From assembly GCA_013350335.1 (NCBI GenBank), contig CM023536.1, forward strand, positions 11,785,520 through 11,849,519: a DNA stretch of 64,000 nucleotides, read 5' to 3'. A model generated the notes under the pieces. The model was not told the DNA's origin. It worked only from the letters and a program-made list of their open reading frames with translations, and did not search any database. Origin of the DNA: Chimonanthus salicifolius (Eukaryota > Streptophyta > Magnoliopsida > Laurales > Calycanthaceae). Shown here in pieces: positions 46,860 to 59,130 of this stretch (position 1 is its first letter; the number at the start of each line of letters is the position of its first letter). The position numbers and the translations under genes are program-made.

Positions 46860-47510
46860 AGGTTTAGGGCGAGAGCTAAAGCCCTCACCCTCTCCTTACT
46901 GGTCTGATCTTTGAGAACCATCACCTTTAGTAGTTAGGGCGGCACAATCTCCTTATATTTCATGGATCAGTGGATCCCACGAACAAATGTCTTCTCAGTC
47001 ATCTTCCCACATTTCAGAATTCAGATATTGAGGAGTAATATACAATAGAGATTCATACACCAAACAAGAAACAGAATAAAATACAAGGCAAATAGACATG
47101 AAATACATCAGAATGTTACAAGCATACATCCATCTCACTGTGAATGAAGAGCAAACTATATCCTGCTCTTCGTTGAAATTTCTTAAAGAACTTTTACATG
47201 GTACTCTTGGTTGAAATCTCTCAATTTAACTTTTACATAGTACCCGGACCCATGAATATTTTGGTAGAACCACTTGTTGTAGAGAGCATGAGGCAGTTTG
47301 GAAATAGAAAATTAAAAAACTCAAGTACAGGTACAGAGCCATTTTGGAAAGAGGGTAAAAAAATGGCAGTGTGTGATTTCCAATATGCATGCCACCCAAG
47401 TCCGTCAAAATATTCAAGCCACCCGTTGCACCTTTACATACTTTACTACTAGGACCCTAAGAGACTATAACTGACCGCTTCCATCAATCACTTGCAGCTC
47501 TGAATTGAAT
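46860..47510. other. 3' flank of the PPR gene
   Basis: No further gene is seen. It should contain the 3' UTR and polyadenylation region of the minus-strand PPR gene; I could not choose one polyadenylation signal. Confidence 0.4.
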
Positions 47511-47513
47511 TTC

Positions 47514-48287
47514 TCAGAGCATTTTCATGATCCAAAGTTTATGGCTATCTATATACAGATATACAAGACAGGGTCCAATCAGATCGAAATCAGCAAGGCA
47601 CTTACAGAGCTGGAGATAAGGTTCAACATTTCCTGACTGTTGGATGTCCTTTCTAAGTCCCTGCATCACAGCCACCCTATCCAAATACTCTGGATGTAAA
47701 CCCAAATTGAGCATTTTTATCAATGTCTCTGAAGCATCTTCAAAATGACCCCCTTTAATGTAACCACGTAACAACCATGATAAAGTCTTCTTTCCTGGTA
47801 GTCCATTCACACCCTCCATTCTACTGAGAAGCCTCCGAACAGAACCCACCTCCTTTTGTGAGGCACAAATGGCTAAAACAATGTCATATAGATCCTTGTC
47901 AGGCTCTTTTCCTGATAGCTTCATTTGCCACAACTGCTCCTCGGCCTCAAGCCCTCGCCCAGCACATGTGTACATTGCAAGAAGCCTCTCATGAACTAAA
48001 CCTAAAATCGTAGAGCCTCCCTCTTGAATGGCCCAATCAGACAAACACAATCCATCTTTCAAAAGATCTGATTGATAATTCTCAATGAGTGCTTCATCTT
48101 CTCCATCGAGCTCGGGCATTAAACTGGAATTCATCAAACCTCTCAGTTTCCGTAGAGCTTTTGAGAACTCATTCAGTTCCTTAACCAGTGCTGTCATTGC
48201 AATAAGGTAGCTGTAAACCTCAGGTTTCAATCCACTTTCCTTGAACTCTATCACTAATTTAACTGCACCAACATAGTCTCCGTCCAC
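47514..48287 (-). CDS. PPR protein, exon 2 (At2g30100-like)
   Basis: 257 codons, then TGA at 47514-47516. The exon begins at 48287 with GTG (VDGDYVGAVKLV) directly after the acceptor TTCAG on the minus strand. It joins in phase 0 to exon 1 at 59208, so the 499-residue protein reads ...YLAWKMM/VDGDYVG. Motifs include GLKPEVYSYLIAMTALVKEL, HERLLAMYTCAGRGLEAE, GKEPDKDLYDIVLAICASQK and KKTLSWLLRGYIKGGHFEDA, which are degenerate PPR helical pairs. From memory they match the conserved plant protein At2g30100. PPR proteins usually bind organelle RNA; the exact target is unknown. The exon is intact. Confidence 0.9.
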   Translation of the reverse strand: MDGDYVGAVKLVIEFKESGLKPEVYSYLIAMTALVKELNEFSKALRKLRGLMNSSLMPELDGEDEALIENYQSDLLKDGLCLSDWAIQEGGSTILGLVHERLLAMYTCAGRGLEAEEQLWQMKLSGKEPDKDLYDIVLAICASQKEVGSVRRLLSRMEGVNGLPGKKTLSWLLRGYIKGGHFEDASETLIKMLNLGLHPEYLDRVAVMQGLRKDIQQSGNVEPYLQLCKCLADFDLIGPCLVYLYIDSHKLWIMKML

Positions 48288-48498
48288 CTGAAGGAGTTAA
48301 GCAATTGCAATTGAGATGTTGATAACATAAGCAAATGAACAAGTCAATATTACATTACTAAAAGAGAAAATATACAATGCTCCACCCAAGAAAATCAACC
48401 ATTCATCCATGCCACCACTCTTTAAAGGTGGGTTCACCTTTCTGTAGTCCAAATCATTCCTCTTCCTCTTGAATGACAATCCTAGCTATCATATAATT

Positions 48499-48654
48499 TT
48501 TTTGAATTTACATGTGGGAAACCTTGGGATACCCAGCGTATAACCCCCACGGGTGAGCCCACTACCCCTAAGGCACACCAAGGTTCGGCTATGGGGGCTC
48601 CAACCTGCAACCTCCCGCTTCCTAAGGCGGGAGGCAACCAGTTGAGCTACACCC
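48499..48654 (-). mobile_element. SINE, full-length (family 1), in the PPR intron
   Basis: The minus strand reads GGGTGTAGCTCAACTGGTTG (A box), then CAGGTTGGAGCCCC (B box), GTGTGCCTTAGGGGTAGTGG and an A-run. A perfect 11-bp TSD, ATCATATAATT, lies at 48488-48498 and 48655-48665. It inserted in the sense direction of the PPR gene, about 210 bp into the 3' end of the intron. Confidence 0.9.
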
Positions 48655-48669
48655 ATCATATAATTGGTG

Positions 48670-50220
48670 TACAAATGGATGTCTTGAGTAACTCTATTTA
48701 AGTGCAAAAGTTAACTAATTGAATAAATGGAATTATAATTACTTGACAGAGCACACTTCGTCTATGGGGCTATCCCTTGTGGGTGGGACTGATGTTTTTA
48801 CCATCTTTATGTATGTACTAGTTTTTTGAATTATAATAAAACCTTTTTTTTTTTTTTGTTACTGCTTCCCAAAAAAAATCTGTTATTGTTATTCTTGTGC
48901 ATCACTGCAAAATATCATCTACTTGTGCTTGAGGCATCGCCAACAGTAATAAACTATAATACCTCAAACACACAGAGGGAAACAAAGCTGCAAAATACAT
49001 AATAATCAAATGCCTGCTGCTACATTACCCAAAACGGATAATTCATTCATTGTTGCACTATGGGCTGTCATTTCAACAGAATCAATATGAAGTACCATGA
49101 GATTGTCAATGTCATCATGACAGAATCCAACTCAATGAAAATGCATGACAAACTTCATGTCCATGAACAAACATCTTAACTGAAATGAAGTACTTACAGG
49201 ACAGGTAATACACATAAAAGAGAGAGCAAAATCGAGGACTAGACAATATCAATCTAACAAATGGATGACAGATGAGTTACTTTGTGATAGCGGTGAAAAA
49301 CAAAGCATAACAAATATTTACTCTCTGAACACTTACTAAATAGAGGAATTTTCTGGTATCCAGGATCAATTTAAAGGATGTCAAATTTCACAGCCATGGG
49401 ATATTTTGACGATGGAGCTACCATTTTGACAACCAGCGAGATGTGCATATCTTTGACAACCATCCGAAGAAGACACACTGATCAAAAACATCTCAGTGTA
49501 GTTCATTTCATGTGTTCTTTCCTCCAAGGCAGTCATTATAACAAACCCTACCATCAAGAAATCTTCAGCTTGTTTGTTCTGAAAACTTGTTCACTATAAT
49601 CACAAGTACTTACTTGGATTAATCTAATGATTTGGTTAATCTAATTTATACTTATAGCATAAAAGGTTATAGAAATTGGGCATGAGTCCTGAAAGGCATC
49701 ACAAAACTTCTATACCTAGTTTTGGGGAAATTGAGAAAATAATCTCTAATCAGGAAAACTGGCTTTGACAGGAGAAATATCTTCAAGGACCACTTACAAA
49801 GGATGAAATACCTTACGTATATGAAAAAAAAGGAGATGAAATGCCTAAAATAGAGACAATTATTGCCATTTAAGCTTAATAGTTGATGCTTAATTTAAAT
49901 TTTTTGAGCATCAACTGGAAGTTATTTAAAAGAAGTGGAACCTGTAAAGGATGCTATCGTCCATCAAAATAGTGTGGGCAATTAATTATAAAGTGAACCT
50001 TGATTACACTTTCAATCCCTCAGAAATTATAGGCTGAGATCCATTACGTACTTCGTGGGTAATCCCTAAACCCTCTCTTCTGAAAGATAATCTTTTTTAG
50101 AAGGAATCAAGAGTCTTCATCTTCAAATGACACTTTATTCCTCCAAAATACACCAAGCATAGCATAGTATAATTTTCAATAAAAATGACCCATATTAATA
50201 AAGGGCCAAAAACCCATCCA
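48670..50220. other. Intron sequence without recognised elements
   Basis: AT-rich, with a T-run at 48845-48859. No gene or paired repeat ends recognised. Confidence 0.4.
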
Positions 50221-50853
50221 TAGGCCTGTTCACAAGTCGGGTTTGGGCTCGGCTTTCCTCTATCTCAGCCTAGTCCATTTTGGATATCCAAAAGCTTGAG
50301 CCCATCCGCAGCCCATTAGGCATTTCAACGTCGAAGCCCACGCCTGCCTCTTTGGAAAAGTACGAAGACTGATCTCACTCATTTGATATTATTAAAAATC
50401 CAACCATTCATATTAAAAGTGAACATAATGAGCTACAAGTGAATCAAATTTTAACCCAAAATTCAATTTCTAACCACTTGATCTTAGGGGTTAAAATCAC
50501 TAGGCATCTTTAAAAATCACCAAGACAAAGATGCTTGTTCACTTTGAACACTACGATCAAGTGGCTAAAAATTGAGTTTTGTGCTAAAATTTGGTTTCCT
50601 CATGGCCAGTAAGTCTAATTTCAATATTAATGGTTGTTCAAAATAATTTAACGAAAAAGGACAATAGACCATATGTACACATACACATATATGACTAAAT
50701 GGGCCGAAACGCTTGATGGGCTTTCTTGAGATTATTCAATGAGCTCGAGCCCACCCTTTAAGACAAACGGACTCAAAATTTAGCTCGAGCCATGCCAAAC
50801 GGGTTATTACATATGTTCAAACCAATTCGTTTATGATGTGTTTGGACAGGTCT
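50221..50853. mobile_element. Candidate hAT-like MITE in the PPR intron
   Basis: The left end TAGGCCTGTTCACAAG and the right end (minus strand AGACCTGTCCAAACA) form an imperfect inverted repeat. Both sub-terminal regions contain GAGCCCA- and TCGAGC-type words. No TSD could be matched, so the ends are tentative. Confidence 0.45.
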
Positions 50854-51194
50854 CAAACCGAGTTTGAGCTCAAGAACAAGCCTGCCTCCAACATATTCAA
50901 AAGGAACCAGAATTACCCAAGACAAGGAGTTCAAGTAGTTATCGATAAGTGGCACCAATGGAGAATGAACAAAATAATAAAATTTTCTTATTAGTCACTA
51001 CAAGAAAGGTCGTGATTAAAGTACCCCCTTTTTTCATAAAAGGAGGTACTCTTTATACTTTTTACCATCCTGAAAGAAACAAATGTTATATATATATCAT
51101 AATTTTGAAACTTAGGATGACCTAGTGTGAGGATTTTCCTAGATGTCCTTTATTTGCAAATGACACCATAGTATTTTGAGATGCAACAACAAGT

Positions 51195-51271
51195 GCATGA
51201 TATATATATATACATATATATACATATATACATATACATACATATATGTATGTATATGTATGTATACATAC

Positions 51272-51323
<52 letters not shown>

Positions 51324-51567
51324 ATAAAATAAATAAAGTCAGAGAAATTAAATCAAGGAAATGACACTATTGGGGTGCTTTGTGGCAGTTGCATGATATA
51401 TATATACATATATATACATACTATACATATATATACATACATACTATATATATATATATATATACATACATTTATATATATATATATATATATTAAAAAA
51501 TAAAATAAATAAAGTCAGAGAAATTAAATCAAGGAAATGACACTATTGGGGTGCTTTGTGGCAGTTC
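51195..51567 (+). repeat. Tandem duplication with expanded TA/TACA microsatellite
   Basis: Two units (51195-51389 and 51390-51567) each begin GCATGATATATATATACATA and end with GTCAGAGAAATTAAATCAAG, then GACACTATTGGGGTGCTTTG and TGGCAGTT. The non-microsatellite halves are almost identical, and the TA-rich halves differ in length. This points to a recent duplication followed by slippage. Confidence 0.85.
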
Positions 51568-53079
51568 ACGCCTAAAGATGAACTTGGCAAGAAATCCAAT
51601 TGCAATGGTTGGTCTAAAGACCATGCTTTGGGACATCACTTTGCAAATTGGCTGTGGTATGTTAACTTTCCCATTTAATTATTGTGGTCTTCCTTTAGGA
51701 GGAAGAAAGCTCCATTGATGTGGAATGCGATCATTGAATAGTTTTGCAAAATGTACTCTCAAAAGGAGAAAAAATATATCATTCTTTTGATGGCTGAATC
51801 ACACTTAATTGAGCCAATTCCATCAAATCTACCTGCCAATCATTTACCTTTATTTAAAGTTCCAACCACTGTGGTCGGTATGCTTGAAAGAATCCCAAAG
51901 TATTATTTATGGGATGGGGTGGCTTTGGGGAAAAACATCTGGTGAAGTGGAAAAATGATGAATTACATTTGGAAGAAGAAGGTCTAGGTTTTGGGAATTT
52001 GATGCTACAGATGGCATCATTAGCAAACTTGTGTTGATATGGGGGAAAAATTGATGCGTAGTGGAGAGATGTAATCACATCAAAATATCAATAATGTCAA
52101 GGGTGTGATCTGAGCAACATAAAAAGGGATTCTAAAACATTGAAAGACAAACCAAAGACTTCTTGTGAATCTATTGTGAACATTTGTTTCATGCATGGGC
52201 CTTAAGTCAATCACCTATTTCTTCAATGTCCATTTGTTGCACCCATTGGTCCCATTTCCTTAAATTTCTCTTTATATCTTTAGTAACACCAAAATTATTT
52301 ATGTATGTTTGTGTTTTTTTCTCTCTAAGTGGTTTCTTTCTACAAAAGGGGAAAAATGTAAAATTTCATATTCCCCAGGTGCTATAGCATCAAATCAATG
52401 AAATTTTCTTCTTTTGACTAAGATTTTTTCTCTGTCAACCTTTTCCATGTTTTCTGTAAAGGATGTAAACATGAGTGGGTTCATTTTCAAGTGCACCCGA
52501 GGAATACTCTACTCAATTTGGATTAGATTAGAGTTGTTAGGAGATTTTGTATTTGATTTTGATAAAGCTAATCCTATTGAAATAGCCATGTTGGTTGTAA
52601 CATCTCTCTAGATTAATTATAAAAAGAGAGGTCAACCTTATTGGTTAACACTCTTATGACTTCTTAATCCTCCTCCTACTTCTTCCTTCTCCTCACAAAT
52701 TGCAAGTCTCATCATGGTATGTAAAGCAAAGTGGATTATTTTAAATATCATCAAGTGCTATCCTCCAACTCCTTGTTGCTACTTTCATCAATTAGATGAA
52801 ACAAATAGATATGATTTTTGTTTCAAAAGAATTACTTGGAGGATTTTATATACTTGAAATGAGACCAAAATAAAAAATCAATATCATTAAGAATCACTGA
52901 AAGTCACACTTTACAGATTATGAACCTCCACAGACCAAAATTGAACCCCTTGTATCTACGATGATGACGTCAGTTGTATAGATAGGTGCGTTCACAACAA
53001 GGGGAGAGATCACTTTATGCAGATTAAGGAAAGCTATATATGGTTTCTAAGCAATCACCATGTGCTTGGTTTCAGTACT

Positions 53080-54090
53080 TGAGTTCAATTTCTATTAAGT
53101 GGCTACTGTTGTGGTTATTTTGATCATTCTGTTTTCATCTGCAAGAGAAATGAAGGCATTATCGTTGTTTTCGTATATTTTGATGATATTGTCATAATTA
53201 GAAGTTATAATTTGGAAACTTCAACATCTAGAAACCCTGTTACAGTTGGACTTCAAGATTAAAGATCTTGGTCACCTGAGGTATCGAAGTTGCTTCATCA
53301 TCTAATGGACAATCTTCAACAACACAAATATAACGTTCATCTTCTTAACGATACTGGTTTTCTTTGCTCCAAACCCTTTGAAACTCCGATGGAACAAAAT
53401 CATTGTATGAGTTTTCAATGATGGCATTCCACTAGACAATCCAGGAGAATATCGACATTTGGTAGGTAAATTAATTTAACTCACTATCATCCGACCAAAT
53501 ATATCATATGTTGTTGGTGTTGTTAGTTAGTCCATGAATGCACCTCAAACTTCTCATAATGAAGCTACGTGGTGGATTCTTAGATATCTCAAGTTTGCTG
53601 CTCAACGGGTGTTTTATACAAAACTCATCATCATCTTACTATCCAAGCCAATTATGATGTTAGATGAGTTGGTTCTCCTTTAGTTGGACAATCAACTTTT
53701 GGATACTGCAATTTTGTTAGAGAGAATCTTGTTATCTCGCAATAATTGATTGTGGCATGTTCTATCCCAAGGGCCGAATATAGGTCTACGGCTCAAAGTG
53801 AACGTGAAATTATCTGGCTTTCCGATTTTCTCAATGAATTGGGATCCTCTTCACCTAAACCAATATCTCTATTTTGTCACGATCAAGCTGCTATTCATAT
53901 CGCCACTAATCATGTTTTAACGCATTGAAGTTGATTGCCATTTCATCTAAGGATAAAAAAATCTTTACTGGTTTCTCCTCTACACATATCTTTCTTTTGG
54001 GCAAGAACTAGTTGACAAAGACTGTACCCAATTCCTAATCTTATGAGAGTGTTTCCAACTGAGCCATGATTGACATCTTTGCTCCAGCTT
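53080..54090 (+). pseudogene. Copia RT and RNase H remnants
   Basis: Across several frames: GYCCGYFDHSVFICK, the catalytic-region text IVVFVYFDDIVII (phenylalanine where Copia usually has valine), LDFKIKDLGHL, then RNase H with SEREIIWLSDFLNELGS and CHDQAAIHIATNHVLTH, and DCHF. Many stops and frameshifts make it inactive. Confidence 0.8.
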
Positions 54091-55145
54091 GAGGAGTGTA
54101 AAAGATTCAAGAGTGTCATTATTTTCATGTAGACTTGAGAAGTACTGACGCAGCGAAAATTATCGGGTTTTAAAGATAGGTCAAAGTTTGGTCAACCAGT
54201 GTTCAAACAGTCAAGGTGTTGGTCAACACTGGCCAAACAGCAAAGGTGGGCCCACGGTTTGGACTGGGTTTGAGGTTGTTGGAAAAGGATGAAGGCTTAG
54301 TGGGTTCTTGGTTAATGGATTTTGGTGGAAGGGATTTGGGCGAAAGAGAATTCTGAAAATAAAGGAAGGTCGGGTTTGGGAAAGGAGGGTTTGAGCTGGG
54401 AATGGGACAGAGAGATTGGTGAGGGTGAGAGAGAGAAAGGAGGGACTTGGGATAGAGAGGTGCAGGAACAAGGAGTGGCTGGGCGGAACTGGTTGGGGAC
54501 TGTGATGGGCAGCGACAGTGACGACAGGAAGAAAAAGATGGTGGAGAGAAGATTTGCACCGAGCAGGGTGGAAGACCAGGCGGCGCAGGCTGTGGGGGCG
54601 ATGGAGACACAGAGGTTGATAGTTGTCTGCAATAGGGAGTTCATGCCTGGGATTACACCCAGGCTTGGCTGTTGCAGGAAGTCTACAATCCACAGGGGAA
54701 GAGCCTCAACTTCGACGAGTCGAGGTGGGGTGTAGAACTCAGGGGCAGGTAGTCCGCTAGCCGGCAGAGCTAAGAGAAGTTGAAGAAGAAGAAGAAGAAG
54801 GGAGATAAGAGATAAAATCAATAATTTAATTTTTTTTTTTCTGCTGATTTTGAGAGAGGTGCCTTCTCTCGTTACAATACAACCTTATAAATAAATAAAA
54901 AACAACTCCAGTCCGGAGCTTCAAATGGGACTCACACAAACTAGGGCTCTGATTATCACTGTCCGAGACTAACTAGGACACTAACTCAAAAGACAAACGA
55001 AATTAACAAAATTTGAATAAAATCTGCTAAGTAGGATAGATAAATAAAATAAAAATGGAAATAAGGTCCATGTGTTCCTCCTTGTTCTACATTAGTCCAC
55101 CAATCTTGAAAGAACTCGTCCACGAGTTCCACACGGTCACGCATG

Positions 55146-57227
55146 TCAGATCCATTTTGTATTTTGCATGAGGTGCTTCAAGAGACGGATCAACCACATC
55201 GTGAAGGAGAGGAACATGACCAAGCAATGTGGTGGCAGGAGCACTGGTAAGAAAGTGAAGGGACAAGGAGAAGGGGCAAGAATAATCTTCGAACCATCTT
55301 TCACAAAAGCATAAGTGTTGGTTTTGCCCCGATGAACGGCGTCCACATCAAATTGCCAAGGATGACCAAGCAACACATGACATGTCTCCATCTCAAGAAC
55401 ATTGTATAGAACAGTGTCCTGATATCTCCCAATGGACAACGGAAGGCGGCAGTATGAAGTAACATGCTGAGAGCAATCATCATTAAGCCAACTAACAAAA
55501 TATGGTTGAGGATGCGGTTGAACAAAAAGCTGCAACTTGTCAACCAGGCGTTGTGAGACCAAATTGTCAATACTACCGCTGTCAATAATTAAAATGCATA
55601 ATTTTCCTTTCTTTTTTTAAGCAGTAACAAAGTGATTTCGTTAAAAAGAAAAAGGGAATAGATACAAGGAGAAGTAAAGGGTCTAATTGGATTAGATCAA
55701 AAAAGAAGGAAAAAAAAAAAAGATAAAAGGAACAAGGCTAACTAGCCGAACAAGGAGAATTACAAGAAAAACAAGCACAATTCACAAAAAGAAAACGCAT
55801 GAAAATTGATATGAAACTCCAAGTTGGGCAAAGTAATCTACCACGTCATTTGCTTCTTGGCCGATCTGGACAAAGAAAACAACCATCTCTGAAACCAAAT
55901 CTCCGATGTCCCTAACCGTAGTGATCAATTTCTAAGGGGGGGGACGCCTAAGTCCCTTCGCCCATTTAATCGCATTTGCCGAATCCCCTTTGATGACAAG
56001 TTTTCCTTGCCTATGGGTTTTCCTTTAACGGTGCATACAGACGATGTCTCTGTGGCAGGGTCTCAATAGGAGGAGTGGACAACGTACGAATAACTAAAGA
56101 GAGATGTTTGCCATCTTAATCGTCATACGTAGGTGGAAATCCTCGTCAAATGTACCAAAAGCATCATCATCAACTGGCGGAGTAGCAGATGTGACAAGCG
56201 CCACGCGACTTTGACATTCATGGATCGATGGCCATGCTTGTCGCACTTAAAACACTTGCCAAGGTTGGTCCTGGTATAAGGATTGGAGGAGGAGGATGAA
56301 GATGGACCGAGGCGAGTGGGAGCCTGGGGATTGCTGACTTGGGGAATCGGGACTGAGGTGGTTGTGGTGGAGGTGCTTGTGTTTTTGTTGGATGTGAGCA
56401 TGGGTGAGGTTAGAAGGGAAAGGTTCTGGGTGGGTAGTTGGGTGAGATGGAGCAGGGGTACATGCAAAGTGATTGCGAGAAGGGGTAGTGTGCTCTAAGT
56501 GTTGAGTGTGTGGGGAGGGTGATCCAGGAATGCTTCAACCTTCAATGCAGAATTAATGGCCGCATGTAAAGCATAATGGGTGTGAGCGGTAAGTTCCCTT
56601 TGTATATCCCATTGCAAACCATTAATGAAGCAAGCAATGTGTTGATCTTCTGTCTCATGAGTGCATTGCAGGACAGGAGACGATAAAATTCAGTAGCATA
56701 AGCTTGGACAATGCGGTTACCTTGGTGGAAATTCTGAAGGTTGGTGAACAAAACCTGAGAAAAATTTGGAGGTTTCAATAACTTCTTCATGCGGTGCCAA
56801 GAACGAACGGGAGCCATGCCTTGTCGATAGCAATCTTGTTGGATTTGTTCCCACAAAGACGAAGCACCACCAGTCAACTTAAAGGCGACCAACTTCACTT
56901 GCTTGTCCTCTAGAATGCCAATATAATCGAAAAAACGCTCCACTATCGCGATCCAATCAAGAAAGTCTACAATATGGAGATTGCCATTAAAAGAAGGAAT
57001 ATCAGCCTTGACGTGAAATTCCACTAGATCAGGATTGCGACAAGGGCCCTGGGAATACCTTGAAAATCATGGTGAATCGGTTCATCTCTGAAACGTTGGA
57101 AAGTCCCTTGTTGATTGGGTGGGATGGGAGGGTAAAGAATTTCTTCCAGTTCATCATCATCCAAGTCATAATACGGATCGTGGTGCTCATAAGGGAAATA
57201 TCCATGGTGTGATGAGGCACGATTCAC
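55146..57227 (-). pseudogene. Gypsy gag and protease, interrupted by a LINE
   Basis: gag reads KADIPSFNGNLHIVDFLDWI, ERFFDYIGILEDKQVKLVA, NFHQGNRIVQAYATEFYRLL and a single knuckle CFKCDKHGH, with a frameshift near 57025. The protease has IIDSGSIDNLVSQRLVDKLQ (active-site Asp-Ser-Gly at about 55575-55583) and CHVLLGHPWQFDVDAVHRGK. The linker before the protease (TVKGK) is cut by the LINE at 55611-56017. The frame runs out near 55146 and is followed directly by the 3' LTR. Confidence 0.82.
55611..56017 (-). mobile_element. 5'-truncated LINE (L1-type 3' end)
   Basis: A perfect 9-bp TSD, TTTTCCTTT, lies at 55602-55610 and 56018-56026. The minus frame has an RNase H-like end: KGDSANAIKWAKGLRRPP, then (after a frameshift in a C-run) DIGDLVSEMVVFFVQIGQEA and NDVVDYFAQLGVS. 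A 3' UTR and A-rich tail follow. Only the last 407 bp were copied. Confidence 0.85.
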
Positions 57228-58861
57228 GAACCCAAATTGGTTGCGCTGGGGTTGTCAATCACCTTGAAAAGTTGACTCAACCCGATTTGAGAATTCAGAA
57301 CTATCCTTGAAGGGTTGCTCTTCTCTTCGAAAATCAGAGTTACCTTCTAATCTTTTCTTGACTTTGTCTCACTCACCGTGCATGGATTCAAGTATGGGCA
57401 CTCGAAACTCGGCAAACATATCTTTCAACTCAGATTTCAATTTCTTTTTTGTTTTTTTTTTGAAAATGGTTACTCAGATTTCAATTTATTGAACTCAGAT
57501 TTGGTTACATACTCATCACCGTTGTTGGATGTCATCGAATCCACGAACACAGACCTACTCTGATCCACTTGACGTAGCGGAAATTATCGGGTTTTAAGAT
57601 AGGTCAAAGTCTGGTCAACTAGCGTTCAAACAGTCAAGGTGTTGGTCAACACTGGACAAACAGGCAAAGGTGGGTCCACAGTTTGGACTGGTTTGAGGTT
57701 GTTGGAAATGGATGAAGGCTTAGTGGGTTATTGGTTAATGAATTTTGGTGGAAGGGATTTGGGTGAAAGGGAATTATGAAAATCAAGGAAGGCTAGGTTT
57801 GGGAATTGAGGATTTGATCTGGTAATGGGACGGAAAGATTGGTGAAGGCGAGACAGAGTGAAAGGGGGGACTTGGGATAGAGAGGCGCAGGAACAGAGAG
57901 TAGCTGGGTGGAACTGGATGGGGACGATGATGGGCAGTGACAGTGGCAACAGGAAGAAGAAGATGGTGGAGAGAAGATTCGCAACGACCAGGGCAGAAGA
58001 ACAAGTGGCGCAGGCTGCGGGAGTGATGGAGATGTATAGACTGATGGTCGTCTGCAACAGGCAGTTCATGCCTGGGATTACACCCAGACTTGGTTATTGT
58101 AGGAAGGATATGATCTACATGGGAAGAGCCTCCACTTCGACGAGCCGAGGTGGGGTGTAGAACTCAAGGGCAGGCAGTCTGCTCATCGGCAAAGCCAAGA
58201 GAAGTTGAAGAAGAAGAAGGGAGATAGGAGATAAAATCAATAATTTAATTTATTTCTGCTGATTCTAAGAGAGGTGCCTTCTCTCGTTACAATACAGCCT
58301 TATAAATGAAAAAAAAAAAAAAAAAATTCGAGGTGGGAGCTTCAAACGGGACTTATACAAACTAGGACTCTGAATATCATTATCCAAGACCAATTAGGAC
58401 ACCGATTCAAAAGACAAACGAAATTAACAAAATTCAAATAAAATCTACTTAGTAGGATAAATAAAAATGGAAGTGGGGTCCACGTGTGCCTCCTTGTTCT
58501 ACATCAAGTTCTCTACTCAGTTAGGATTACATTATAGCTGTTAGCAGATTTTGTATTTTATTTTGAATTAAGCTAATCCTATCAGATTAGTAAAGTTGGT
58601 TGTAACAACTTTTCAGATTAATTATAAAAGGATGGATCAACCATGTGGGGTCTTTGTTCATTTTGCTGCACATTTGGGTAGAGCACGTCCAAAGTCACGT
58701 CCTAGGAATAGTTACTGTCAGCACATATACTATCACAGTTAACATAGGTCAGCAAGTTTAATTTTAGGCAGAAAAGTTTGAAAAGAGAATCCCACCAAGC
58801 AATAATTTCAAGTTTCCACATTTTTTCCAAACACAGAGCAGAAAAGGTACCATCCATTCCA

Positions 58862-59130
58862 CAAGGGCCTGTTTCATAGCCCAGAATTCTTAGGTGGAAT
58901 TGGAATTTTGTGGAATTTACAAAATTCCCATGATTAGTGAAACTGGAATTCCACATTGGGAATTGTGAGATCCCATGAAATTCCAGTTCTATGAGGTTTT
59001 TTAAATTCCCATAATTTCCATCTGGAATTGTCATCTTAGAACTCCAAAACCTGAATCACTTATTAATATTTTGTGGGATTCTAAGATTCCAGCTAGTAAT
59101 TCAAATCCTACCAAATAAGCCTTAAGGGGC
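58862..59130. mobile_element. Candidate MITE near PPR exon 1
   Basis: The ends GGGCCTGTTTCATAG and (minus strand) AAGGCTTATTTGGTAGGATT form a loose inverted repeat around interior AATTCCA/TGGAATT words. This is typical of PIF/Harbinger- or hAT-like MITEs. No TSD could be fixed. Confidence 0.4.

Larger units (their letters stand above)
54146..58506 (-). mobile_element. Gypsy element with LTRs, pol deleted
   Basis: Direct LTRs at 54146-55094 and 57570-58506 (TGACGCAGCG / TGACGTAGCG to TCTACATTA / TCTACATCA). The flanks AGTAC (54141-54145) and AGTTC (58507-58511) are a 5-bp TSD with one mismatch. On the minus strand a degraded primer-binding site (TGGATCAGAG) follows the right LTR. The interior holds gag and protease but no RT, RNase H or integrase, so it is a deletion derivative. 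Frames inside the LTRs (for example 54223-54821 and 57728-58160) are not genes. Confidence 0.85.
52455..58645 (+). mobile_element. Degenerate Copia element, interrupted
   Basis: The 5' LTR (52455-52714) starts TGTAAAGGATG and contains ATTATAAAAAGAG. It ends CTCATCA before TGGTATGTAAAGC, a worn initiator-Met primer-binding site. The 3' LTR starts at 54097 after CCAGCTTGAGGAG, a typical Copia polypurine tract. It is broken at 54145 by a Gypsy insertion and resumes at 58512 with TCTACTCAG, running to about 58645, where its end is lost. Only about 1.4 kb of interior remains, so gag, protease and integrase are deleted. Confidence 0.78.

Noticed and set aside
48499..48654. A true tRNA gene
   Set aside because: A and B boxes are present, but the acceptor and anticodon stems are not, and an A-tail with TSDs shows a SINE.
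54203..54821. Long overlapping frames of 135-169 codons, repeated at 57728-58160
   Set aside because: They lie within the two LTRs of a Gypsy element, are not conserved in frame between the LTR copies, and show no domain.
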